64,000 nucleotides of DNA, taken from the NCBI GenBank assembly GCA_016710785.1, contig JADJUE010000007.1, positions 68,328 to 132,327 on the forward strand, in the 5' to 3' direction. The translations under genes were made by a program, and so were the position numbers. Below, piece by piece: positions 26,045 to 33,306 of this stretch (position 1 is its first letter; the number at the start of each line of letters is the position of its first letter). A model generated the notes under the pieces. That model had not been told where the DNA came from, ran no database searches, and saw nothing but the letters and a program-made list of their open reading frames with translations. The DNA comes from Candidatus Epilinea brevis. GTDB taxonomy: Bacteria > Chloroflexota > Anaerolineae > Epilineales > Epilineaceae.

Positions 26045-26178
26045 CTCCCATAGTCCATCTGCGCCGCCACGACCTCTCCTGCGCCTCGAGCCGCGCCTCG
26101 AACTCGGCGACCCAGGGCGCCGGCCCCGAATCGGCTGCCGCGATGCCTTCGCCATCGGCGGTGCGCACGATGTCACTG
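26045..26178 (-). pseudogene. Truncated copy of the N-terminus of the 27.7-28.1 kb membrane protein
   Basis: Read on the minus strand this segment encodes PAPWVAEFEARLEAQERSW followed by RRRW, matching PAPWVVAFEARLEARERAW of the gene at 27700-28149. Homology stops before the membrane helices and the frame then runs into the desaturase 3' end. So it is a gene fragment on the other side of the RAYT element from its full-length relative. Confidence 0.5.
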
Positions 26179-26226
26179 ATGTGTGCCCGGTGTCCGCCCC
26201 GTGTTGACCAGTCCGACCGGTCGTCG

Positions 26227-26297
26227 GTGCCCGACGTCCGCCCCGGTGACTGAAAGTCACGGGCTCATTAAGACGAAACCCGCTGAAGGCGGGTTCG
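26227..26297 (+). repeat. Left inner inverted repeat of the RAYT element
   Basis: 71 bp, inverted copy at 27570-27640 with two mismatches. Contains the two hairpins described for the element. A degenerate partial copy (GTGCCCGGTGTCCGCCCCG) sits just outside at 26182. Confidence 0.9.
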
Positions 26298-26551
26298 CGT
26301 GCGGGGTTGCCGCGGGGCTGGTCTGGGTGGGGGGCAGAGGGCGGTGGTTGGCGCAAGGATGGCGGCAAGGTGGCGCGTGGGGGGTAGACGAGGGCGCGAG
26401 GAGGCGGTAGGCTGAGGGCAACATCCGGGGGGTACTGTATGGCCAATCATCTCATGGTGTTCATGCACCTGGTTTGGGCGACTGACGGGCGTCGACCGCT
26501 GTTGCATCCCACGCTGGAGGCGAGCCCGTCCGCTAGGCGACCCCTCCCCTT

Positions 26552-27189
26552 CCTCCCTTCGGGAGGAGGGCCCTGCTCCTCCCCCCAGCGGGGGGAGGTC
26601 GGGAGGGGGGCCGCCGTGGCCGTACCCCCAGCCAAACCGCGCAACCCATCCAGCCCCCTTCACCTCGAGACCGCACCCATGCCCACACCCCCGCCCACAC
26701 CAACCACCCCTTGGCAACCCACCCCCATTCCCGAACGGCTTCTCTATGCCGCCCGGCACCTTCGCCAGCGCATGACCGATGCCGAGCGGCTCCTGTGGTC
26801 TCGCCTCCGCGGAAGGCAGATGGATGGCTTCCGCTTCCGCAAGCAGCATCCCGTCGAGCGCTTCGTGCTGGACTTCTATTGCCCCGCCGCCAAACTCGCT
26901 ATCGAAGTAGACGGGGGGCAACACAACGAGCCCAGTGGCCAGGCTCGAGATGCTGAGCGCACGCAGATGCTTGACCACGCTGGCATACGCGTCCTGCGCT
27001 TCTGGAACCATGAGGTGCTCGGCAATCTGGACGTGGTGATGCACGTGATTTGGGCAGTGCTACATGGGGCGCCGGATCCACGGCAGCTGCGGCCTTGACT
27101 GGCGAGCGGCGAGTGCGGAGGCGACGGCGGCCCCCCTCCCGACCTCCCCCCGCTGGGGGGAGGAGCAGGCCCCACCTCCCTTCGGGAGG
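26552..27189. mobile_element. Nested 638-bp element carrying a DUF559 gene
   Basis: Both ends are the same hairpin CCTCCC-TTC-GGGAGG (26552-26566, 27175-27189). Just inside lies a perfect 43-bp inverted repeat (26573-26615 and 27126-27168), itself containing CCTCCCCCC-AGC-GGGGGGAGG. The only gene is a DUF559 protein. It has split the transposase gene. No clear target duplication was found. Confidence 0.75.
26679..27098 (+). CDS. DUF559 (Vsr-like PD-(D/E)XK) endonuclease domain protein
   Basis: 139 aa from ATG 26679; the frame is open upstream into the transposase N-terminus, so a fusion is formally possible. After a Pro/Thr-rich start comes the DUF559 domain: RHLRQRMTDAERLLWSRLRG, FRFRKQHPVERFVLDFYC, KLAIEVDGGQHNE and VLRFWNHEVLGN. 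Asp of VLDFYC and Glu of IEVDGG fit the nuclease-like active site shared with very-short-patch repair endonucleases. Family role is unknown; here it is the sole cargo of an inverted-repeat element. Confidence 0.82.
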   Translation: MPTPPPTPTTPWQPTPIPERLLYAARHLRQRMTDAERLLWSRLRGRQMDGFRFRKQHPVERFVLDFYCPAAKLAIEVDGGQHNEPSGQARDAERTQMLDHAGIRVLRFWNHEVLGNLDVVMHVIWAVLHGAPDPRQLRP

Positions 27190-27569
27190 ATGGCGGTGTC
27201 CATGACCACATTCGGACGAAATGCCGGCAGCTGCGATGCACGGTCCTTGCGGTGGGCGGAATGCCAGACCACGTTCACCTGTTGGTCGAACTCCACCCTA
27301 CGGTTTCCGTTTCGGCTCTGGCCAAGGAGGTCAAAGGCGCCTCATCGCATGCCGCCGCCCACCTCCTCCGCGCCGGACCATCGTTCCGGTGGCAGACCGG
27401 CTACGGCGCATTCTCCGTCAGCCATCGAGACGTTCCCAGAACCACCGCCTACGTCCTGCGCCAGAAAGAGCACCACGCCTCCGGCACCCTCTCCCCCGCC
27501 CTCGAAGCCCTCCCGTCCCCGTCCATAAGCGCTCCCCCACGCTGATCAACCCCACGGCAATCCCTGGCC

Positions 27570-27640
27570 CGAACCCGCCTTCAGCGGGTTTAGTCTTAAT
27601 GAGCCCGTGACTTTCAGTCACCGGGGCGGACGCCGGGCAC
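27570..27640 (-). repeat. Right inner inverted repeat of the RAYT element
   Basis: Inverted copy of 26227-26297 (69 of 71 positions identical). A further partial copy of its outer part lies at 27670-27683. Confidence 0.9.
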
Positions 27641-27699
27641 GCATCGGTGCTTCCGACCACCGACCGGGCCGGACGCCGGGCACCCTACGACCGTCCCGC

Positions 27700-28149
27700 C
27701 TACCCCTGGCGGCGCGTCGCGATCGCCTGCCGGACGCGCACGTTGGCGTAGGACAGGGCGAGGGCCGATAGCCAGATCGCAGGTCCAAACACGAAACCTG
27801 GCAGCACAATCAATGAGGCATCACCAAAGGCATCAATGGCGTCAACCAGGGTCCAAGGCCCGCCGGTACCGGTCATTGTTTCGGCCCGCAAGGTCGCCTG
27901 GAGGACAATGGGCCTTTCCGCCAAGAGTATCGGAAACCCCGCGATCGAAGAGAATACGCTCGCCACCACCAGATTCCCCACCCCCATCCCCACCCACCCC
28001 CACCACCGCCCCCTTCGCCACGCCCGCTCCCGAGCTTCGAGCCGCGCCTCGAACGCGACAACCCAGGGCGCCGGCGAGTCAGCTTCGCTGCGTTCGCCGG
28101 CATCGACCCTCGCCGCCGCTGACACCGTCACCGAGTCCCGGCTATCCAT
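27700..28149 (-). CDS. Small membrane protein, function unknown
   Basis: 149 aa from ATG 28149 (MDSRDSVTVSAAARVDAGER); an earlier ATG at 28185 is possible and neither has a clear ribosome site. An acidic N-terminal third with a helical segment APWVVAFEARLEARERAW, then three hydrophobic segments (WVGMGVGNLVVASVFSSI, ASLIVLPGFVFGPAIWLSALAL among them). No motif known. A truncated copy of its first third lies beyond the RAYT element. Confidence 0.55.
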   Translation of the reverse strand: MDSRDSVTVSAAARVDAGERSEADSPAPWVVAFEARLEARERAWRRGRWWGWVGMGVGNLVVASVFSSIAGFPILLAERPIVLQATLRAETMTGTGGPWTLVDAIDAFGDASLIVLPGFVFGPAIWLSALALSYANVRVRQAIATRRQG

Positions 28150-28223
28150 AGGCACACGCCCCCTTCCTGCCTTGCTGGCCAGCAAGATGCGTGCCGGGCC
28201 ACTCGGTCGTCAATCCCCCGACG

Positions 28224-28760
28224 TCAGGCTCTCCCGCTCCCACCGTCCGCCCCACCGCTCGCAACCACCACCTTCGGCTTCCGCTTCCGCCGCGTCTGCC
28301 CCCCCTTCAGGTTCATCGGTCGCCCCGGGCCGATGTGGCGCACGCGCCTTGGGCGGGGGGCCGGCAGCTCCAGGGGATCGTCGGGGAACTCGGCGTCCCA
28401 GGCTTCCTTGTACTGGGCGTCGGTCCAATGCCCGGCCGGGGCGTTGATCATGGTGCCGCTGAACTTCTGCTTGTTCAGCACCTGCAGCAGCAGCCCCTTG
28501 TCGGCCACGAAGTTGAGGCGCAGCTCGCCGTAGCGGTCAGCGGTGAGGCGCAGGCGGCCGAGGCCGGGGAGGATGACCGGCGAGCCCAGGCGCAGGTAGA
28601 AGGCGACACCATCGCCCACCTCGCCGAGGGCCATGAGGGCGGAATTGGGGTTGAGCCCCGAACTGCGCGACATCCAGTCGCAGAGTTCGCGTAGCTGGAC
28701 GTTTCCCCCCTGGTCCACGCGGGGACCGTAACGGGAGACGGCTTGGAAGAGCTTGGCCAT
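28224..28760 (-). CDS. HU/IHF-like DNA-binding protein with basic tail
   Basis: 178 aa. Residues 20-100 resemble the HU-like fold seen in larger bacterial variants: NVQLRELCDWMSRSSGLNPN, ALMALGEVGDGVAFYLRLG, PVILPGLGRLRLTADRYGEL. The C-terminal 50 residues are Pro/Arg/Lys-rich (RPRRVRHIGPGRP, TRRKRKPKVVV), suiting non-specific DNA contact. Divergent from the malic enzyme gene, across a spacer that holds a large palindrome array. Assignment is moderate because the DNA-binding arm motif is weak. Confidence 0.55.
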   Translation of the reverse strand: MAKLFQAVSRYGPRVDQGGNVQLRELCDWMSRSSGLNPNSALMALGEVGDGVAFYLRLGSPVILPGLGRLRLTADRYGELRLNFVADKGLLLQVLNKQKFSGTMINAPAGHWTDAQYKEAWDAEFPDDPLELPAPRPRRVRHIGPGRPMNLKGGQTRRKRKPKVVVASGGADGGSGRA

Positions 28761-28878
28761 GGTGACAGTCCTTTCGTCAGGAGGAGCGGCGGCGGCGCTT
28801 GCACGCCGCGAGCAAGGCGGACGATGGTCCGGAATCAGGCGCTGCAGGGTCGGGTTTCAGGCGTTGGCGACCCGGATC

Positions 28879-28999
28879 TCAGGCGCTTCGCACCTAATTA
28901 GGGAACCATGTTACCACGTAACACCGATCCATGTTACATGGTAACATCGATCCATGTTACCACGTAACATGGATCCCTAATTGAGTGCACGAAGCCTGA
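28879..28999. repeat. 121-bp symmetric array of three 15-bp palindromes
   Basis: Three dyads, TGTTACCACGTAACA (28909), TGTTACATGGTAACA (28932) and TGTTACCACGTAACA (28955), spaced exactly 23 bp apart, with GATCC in each linker. The whole is bounded by a 26-bp imperfect inverted repeat (28879-28904 and 28974-28999), and the overall centre coincides with the centre of the middle dyad (28939). It lies in the divergent spacer between the HU-like gene and the malic enzyme gene. Operator array, iteron-like site or small palindromic element are all possible. Confidence 0.85.
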
Positions 29000-29072
29000 G
29001 TTCACGCGCCAATCCGCCTGACCCTCCGCCCCCGCCATCCGTCCGGTTCAGCCCTGCAAGGCCAGCCCACGC

Positions 29073-30767
29073 ATGACTACCCCGCCGTCCAGCGATCCCG
29101 CTTCGCCGCCAACGCCCCCCGCCACCCAGCCCCCGCCCGGCCTGCGCGGCGCCGCCCTGCTGCGCGATCCGCGTTACAACCGCGGCGGCGCCTTCAGCGA
29201 GGCGGAGCGAGACGCCTACGGCCTGCGCGGCCTCCTACATTCCCGCGTCTCCACCCTGGAGACGCAGGCGGCGCGGATCATGCGCAACGTGCGTATGAAG
29301 CCCAACCCGCTGGAGCAGTACATCTTCCTGGCCGAGCTGCAGGACCGCAACCAGACCCTGTTCTACCGCGTCCTGGTGGACCACGTGGCCGAGCTGATGC
29401 CCGTGGTCTACACCCCCACGGTGGGCACGGCCTGCCGCCACTTCATGCATATCTACACCCGGCCGCGGGGGCTGTACATCTGCGCTGGGGATCGGGGGCG
29501 AGTGGCCGAGCTGCTGCGCAACTGGCCGGTGGCAGAGGTGGGCGTCATCGTGGTCACCGATGGCGAGCGCATCCTGGGCCTGGGGGATCTGGGGGCCAAC
29601 GGCATGGGCATCCCCATCGGCAAGCTGGCCCTGTACACCGCTTGCGGCGGCGTCCATCCCGACCGTTGCCTGCCGGTGATGCTGGACGTGGGCACGGACA
29701 ACCCCGAGATCCGGGACGATCCGCTGTACATCGGCCAGGCCCGCCCGCGGCTGCGCGGCGAGGCCTACGATGCCCTGGTGGACGAGTTCGTCGCGGCGGC
29801 CAACGCGGTGTTTCCGGGCGTGCTGATCCAGTTCGAGGATTTCGCCACGGACAACGCCTTTCGGCTCCTGGCGCGCCACCAGGATCGCGTCTGCACCTTC
29901 AACGATGACATCCAGGGCACCGCGGCGGTGGCTCTGGCGGGGCTGATCTCGGCCGGTAGGATCACCGGCGCGGCCCTGACCGAGCAGAAGCTGCTCTTCC
30001 TGGGCGCCGGCTCGGCCGCGACGGGCATCGCCGAGCTGATTGTCTCGGCGATGGTCCGCCAGGGCCTGCCGGAGGCGGAGGCGCGCCGCCGCTGCTACTT
30101 CGTCGATTCCCAGGGCCTGGTGACCGCCGACCGCGCCGATCTGGCGCCGCATAAGCGGCCCTTCGCCCATGACCTGCCGCCCGCCGCCGACCTGCAGGCG
30201 GCGGTGGAGGCCCTCCGGCCGACAGCCCTGCTGGGCCTGTCCGCCCAGGCGGGCCTCTTCACCGAAGGGGTCATCCGCGCCATGGCTGACGCGAATGCGC
30301 GGCCGATCGTCTTCGCCCTCTCCAACCCCACCAGCAAGGCGGAATGCACCGCGGAGCAGGCCTACGGCTGGAGCGACGGCCGGGCGGTGTTCGCCTCGGG
30401 CAGTCCCTTCGATCCGGTCACGCTCGCGGATGGGCGGCGCTTCGTGCCCGGCCAGGGCAACAACGCCTACATCTTCCCCGGCCTGGGCCTGGGCGTGCTG
30501 GCCAGCGGGGCGCGGCGGGTGACGGACGCCATGTTCCACGCCGCGGCCACCTGCCTGGCCGGCGAGGTGAGCGCGGAAGACCTGGCGGCCGGCTCGCTCT
30601 ACCCGCCGCTGGGCGCCATCCGCGGGGTGTCGGCGGTCATCGCCGAGGCGGTGGCCGCGGTGGCCTGGGATGACGGGCTCAGCGACCAGCCCCGCCCGGC
30701 GGACATCGGGGCCTGGGTGCGGGCGGCGATGTACGAGCCGCGCTACGTGGACTTGGTGGGCGGATGA
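29073..30767 (+). CDS. NAD(P)-dependent malic enzyme (decarboxylating)
   Basis: 564 aa, the length of the large SfcA/MaeA-type enzymes. After a Pro-rich start: LRDPRYNRGGAFSEAER, VVYTPTVGTACRHF with the catalytic Tyr, VTDGERILGLGDLGANGMGI, metal-binding FEDFATDNAFRLL and FNDDIQGTAAVALAGL, Rossmann LFLGAGSAATGIAEL. It converts malate to pyruvate, CO2 and NAD(P)H in the cytoplasm. A weak AAGG precedes the ATG. The stop overlaps the next ATG (ATGA). Confidence 0.93.
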   Translation: MTTPPSSDPASPPTPPATQPPPGLRGAALLRDPRYNRGGAFSEAERDAYGLRGLLHSRVSTLETQAARIMRNVRMKPNPLEQYIFLAELQDRNQTLFYRVLVDHVAELMPVVYTPTVGTACRHFMHIYTRPRGLYICAGDRGRVAELLRNWPVAEVGVIVVTDGERILGLGDLGANGMGIPIGKLALYTACGGVHPDRCLPVMLDVGTDNPEIRDDPLYIGQARPRLRGEAYDALVDEFVAAANAVFPGVLIQFEDFATDNAFRLLARHQDRVCTFNDDIQGTAAVALAGLISAGRITGAALTEQKLLFLGAGSAATGIAELIVSAMVRQGLPEAEARRRCYFVDSQGLVTADRADLAPHKRPFAHDLPPAADLQAAVEALRPTALLGLSAQAGLFTEGVIRAMADANARPIVFALSNPTSKAECTAEQAYGWSDGRAVFASGSPFDPVTLADGRRFVPGQGNNAYIFPGLGLGVLASGARRVTDAMFHAAATCLAGEVSAEDLAAGSLYPPLGAIRGVSAVIAEAVAAVAWDDGLSDQPRPADIGAWVRAAMYEPRYVDLVGG

Positions 30768-31357
30768 ACGAGAACCTGTTCCGCGGCCTGGCCGGCGTCA
30801 TCCTGTTCACCTGCGTCGGCATCTCCAGCCATTTCCGCCGCAAGGCGGACGCGGCCGGCGGCGGAGCGATCGCGCGCAAGGTCGATGGCTCGGCCATGAT
30901 GACCGCCATCAAGGTCGGCGGCCTGGTCCTCTGGCTCAGCCCGCTCGTCTACCTGGTCAACCCGTCGTGGATGGCCTGGTCCAAGCTGGGCCTGCCCGAC
31001 TGGGCGCGCTGGCTCGGCGTCGCGGTCGGCCTGCTCTGCGTCGGCCTGATCTACTGGCTGTTCAGCAGCATCGGCGGCGGCATCTCGCCCACCAGCGCCA
31101 CGCGCGAGCGGCACGAACTGGTCACGCGCGGCCCCTACCGCTGGGTGCGTCACCCGCTCTACTCGGTGGGATCGGCCACCTTCATCGCCTTCGGGATGAT
31201 GGCCGACAGCTGGTTCATCGCCGCTCTGGGCCTGCTGGCCTTCGTGATGATGGCTATCCGCACGCCGAAGGAAGAGGCCAACCTCATCGCCAAATTCGGT
31301 GACGGCTACATCGCGTACATGAAGCGGACGGGGCGGTTCTTCCCTCGGCTCTTCTGA
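30764..31357 (+). CDS. ICMT/PEMT-like membrane methyltransferase
   Basis: 197 aa, overlapping the malic enzyme stop by ATGA. Four or five membrane helices, then the cofactor-binding signature of isoprenylcysteine carboxyl methyltransferase-like proteins: RHELVTRGPYRWVRHPLYS, ending with EEANLIAKFGDGYIAYMKRT. These enzymes methylate a lipid or isoprenoid-linked group at the membrane with S-adenosylmethionine; the bacterial substrate is unknown. Confidence 0.85.
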   Translation: MNENLFRGLAGVILFTCVGISSHFRRKADAAGGGAIARKVDGSAMMTAIKVGGLVLWLSPLVYLVNPSWMAWSKLGLPDWARWLGVAVGLLCVGLIYWLFSSIGGGISPTSATRERHELVTRGPYRWVRHPLYSVGSATFIAFGMMADSWFIAALGLLAFVMMAIRTPKEEANLIAKFGDGYIAYMKRTGRFFPRLF

Positions 31358-31457
31358 GGTTGGAATCGCGGGATCCGCACCCTGTCCTTGTGCCCTGCCC
31401 GCGGCGTTGCTATCCTGGGCCTGACGGGGCATTGTGGCCCACCGAGGAGTTAGCGTC

Positions 31458-32039
31458 ATGGCGATTCGATCCGTGATCCAGCACCATTCTCCGGCAGACT
31501 ATGTGGCCCGGGAGCGTGTGGCCGAGATCAAGAGCGAGTATATCGACGGCGAGATCGTGGCCATGGCTGGGGGAAGCCGCGCGCACAGCCTGATCGCGGG
31601 CAATGTGCTTGTGGCGTTGCGCGCTGCGCTGGGTGACCGGCCATGCGAGGTCCACGGGAGCGATCTACGGGTGGGCATGGCCACGAGCGGCTTCTACACC
31701 TATCCTGACGTCACGGTGGTCTGTGGCGAAGCCACCTTCGAGGATGGCGTGGAAGACACCCTGTTGAACCCCGTGGTCATCGTCGAGGTGCTCTCGCCGA
31801 CCACCGAGGCCTACGATCGCGGTCTCAAGTTCGCGCGTTACCGACTGCTTCCATCGCTGCGGGAGTACGTGCTGGTAGCGCAGGATCGGCCGCACGTGGA
31901 AAGGTACACGCGGGGCGAGTCCGGCTGGTTGCCACACCAGGCAGACGGTATGGGGGCGATGGTCGAGATCCCAGCGCTGGGATGCACGCTGGCCTTGGCT
32001 GAGATCTTCGCCAAGGTAGGGTTCGGCCAATCCGGTTGA
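31458..32039 (+). CDS. Uma2 family endonuclease-like protein
   Basis: 193 aa from ATG 31458, with GAGGAG 8 nt upstream. Uma2/DUF820 fold of the PD-(D/E)XK class: EYIDGEIVAMAGGSRAHSLI, YTYPDVTVVCGE, VVIVEVLSPTTEAYDRGLKF, YVLVAQDRPHVERY. Asp of YPDV, Glu of VEVLS and the later Lys fit the nuclease core. Members are abundant in Chloroflexota and Cyanobacteria, often as solitary genes; biological role unknown. Confidence 0.9.
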   Translation: MAIRSVIQHHSPADYVARERVAEIKSEYIDGEIVAMAGGSRAHSLIAGNVLVALRAALGDRPCEVHGSDLRVGMATSGFYTYPDVTVVCGEATFEDGVEDTLLNPVVIVEVLSPTTEAYDRGLKFARYRLLPSLREYVLVAQDRPHVERYTRGESGWLPHQADGMGAMVEIPALGCTLALAEIFAKVGFGQSG

Positions 32040-32214
32040 CGTGATCGACCTGAGCCTGCCGCAGGCCGGTGTGTAGACTCCGGAGGGCGGTGATTGAAAT
32101 TCCTAGGGCCTGGCAGGGCTGTCGGGTTGTTTGCCGGTGGCCTGGCCAAGGGTTGCGGTGCCGAAAGCGCCTCATCTCGTGTCGGGCGACTCTGAGGTAG
32201 AGTGGAGGTCCTCT

Positions 32215-33039
32215 ATGCGTTCAACGAGCGTCGGGAGATTGATCCTCGTTCTCGTTCTGCTTGTGGTTGTTGGTGTGATTGCGTTGAGGCCGTGGCTCGC
32301 ACGAGATCGTGGTGTGTCTCCCGTTACCGGCAGTATGGGTCCATCTGAAGGAAACGTTGTGGATCGGACAGTTGCGGGCGAGGCGGGCGATAGTGATCCA
32401 GACGACACTCAGGTTGCTACGCCCACATTGGATCCCACATTGGTAGCGGCGGTTGAGGCGACCATGTTGGCCGCGCGCGGGGGCACGCCAGGTCCTCCAG
32501 GTGAGGCTGAGAACTACTTGCGCATTGACTCCAATGACGCACTGCCGCCTGCCCCCGCAGCCGAGACAGCCTACTACGTTCGTATGAAGACTCGGGAAGC
32601 CAAGGCCCTCGCGATGCCATCAGCAACGACCGACTGGGCAGAGACGCCCACGCCACCCTACCCGGTGCCACTATCGGAAGATGATGCGATTGCCTGGGCC
32701 CTGAGCTACGCACTGGAAGGCACGTCACCTCACGATCCCATCGCCCGCAAGATCTCCCATGCCACGTTGAAGAGCCGATTTGGGTTCGACGGGATGCTGT
32801 CGGGGAGTGAGCTTGTATGGGTGGTTGCCGTGAAGGCCAATGGAATGAACGATCTCTCGTGGGCACCTAGGCTTGGCATGGCCCCGCCCGAGGGAACAAC
32901 ACCACGTCCTGTGGATGGATACTTGCTGGTGTTTTCGGTTGCTGGCCAGGCAATTGGAGGCGGGATGTTGTACCCTGAGGACTTAGCTACAAGCAAGCAG
33001 CGATACTCCGACTTCGTCAATCTTCGGAGTGAGCAGTGA
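32215..33039 (+). CDS. Membrane-anchored hypothetical protein
   Basis: 274 aa. ATG 32215 has GGAGG 6 nt upstream. One N-terminal helix (LILVLVLLVVVGVIAL) with basic residues before it, then a hydrophilic exported domain with a Thr/Pro-poor linker and a globular region (EDDAIAWALSYALEG, DGYLLVFSVAGQAIGGG). Not recognised. Codon use is less GC-biased than in neighbours, which may mark acquisition. Confidence 0.7.
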   Translation: MRSTSVGRLILVLVLLVVVGVIALRPWLARDRGVSPVTGSMGPSEGNVVDRTVAGEAGDSDPDDTQVATPTLDPTLVAAVEATMLAARGGTPGPPGEAENYLRIDSNDALPPAPAAETAYYVRMKTREAKALAMPSATTDWAETPTPPYPVPLSEDDAIAWALSYALEGTSPHDPIARKISHATLKSRFGFDGMLSGSELVWVVAVKANGMNDLSWAPRLGMAPPEGTTPRPVDGYLLVFSVAGQAIGGGMLYPEDLATSKQRYSDFVNLRSEQ

Positions 33040-33062
33040 TGCCACAGCCATAACCTCCTGGA

Positions 33063-33085
33063 CTCCACAGGTAGACGTATCTCGG
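33063..33085 (+). repeat. Short dispersed repeat, copy 1
   Basis: CTCCACAGGTAGAC followed by GTATCTCGG, close to the copy at 38541 (ACACATCTCGG) and the inverted copy at 39033-39052. It begins 23 bp after the stop of the preceding gene. Confidence 0.55.
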
Positions 33086-33306
33086 TGGGTACCTCCTGTA
33101 CCCCTAGATGAGGTGTCCACCAACTCGGGTCAACGCCATAGGGAGGCATCTTGGCCTTCGATCAAGTGGCCACGCTTCGCGGAGCCAAGGAAGACTGCTC
33201 GGGTCACCGAACCAATGCGCGCTCCGGCAGACCACGGCGCCGGTGCAGCTACCTTCGCTGCGCCGGGCCGGGGTTCCACCGGCCCCCTCGAAGGGACGCA
33301 CCCGTC

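Larger units (their letters stand above)
26439..27545 (+). pseudogene. REP-associated tyrosine transposase (Y1_Tnp), split by insertion
   Basis: The N-terminal piece MANHLMVFMHLVWATDGRRP followed by LLHPTLEA ends about 26520; the same reading frame resumes about 27198 with VHDHIRTKCRQL and TVLAVGGMPDHVHLLVELHP. HUH motif HVH and catalytic Tyr region FRWQTGYGAFSVS are intact, followed by TAYVLRQKEHHASGTL. Joined, the two halves would give a normal transposase of about 140 aa. The 638-bp DUF559 element sits between them and introduces a stop at 27096, so the enzyme is not made intact. Confidence 0.8.
26182..27683. mobile_element. RAYT/IS200-like element with long inverted repeats, interrupted
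   Basis: Bounded by imperfect inverted repeats of about 115 bp (26182-26297 and 27570-27683) whose inner 71 bp differ at two positions. Each arm holds two REP-like hairpins: GTGACT-GAA-AGTCAC and AACCCGC-TGAAG-GCGGGTT. The interior is a Y1 transposase gene into which a second element (26552-27189) has inserted. Structure fits a REP-associated tyrosine transposase (RAYT) flanked by its own palindromes. Confidence 0.75.

Noticed and set aside
26439..27098. A genuine transposase-DUF559 fusion protein
   Set aside because: The frame is open across the junction, but the transposase C-terminal half resumes beyond the inner element and terminal hairpins mark an insertion.
28909..28969. Palindromes as chromosomal parS sites
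   Set aside because: They resemble TGTTTCACGTGAAACA only loosely: the length is 15, the centre is CAC or ATG, and arms differ at two positions; no parA/parB genes are near.
28909..28969. CRISPR-like array of 23-bp units
   Set aside because: Only three units, linkers of 8 bp that are themselves similar, and no cas genes.
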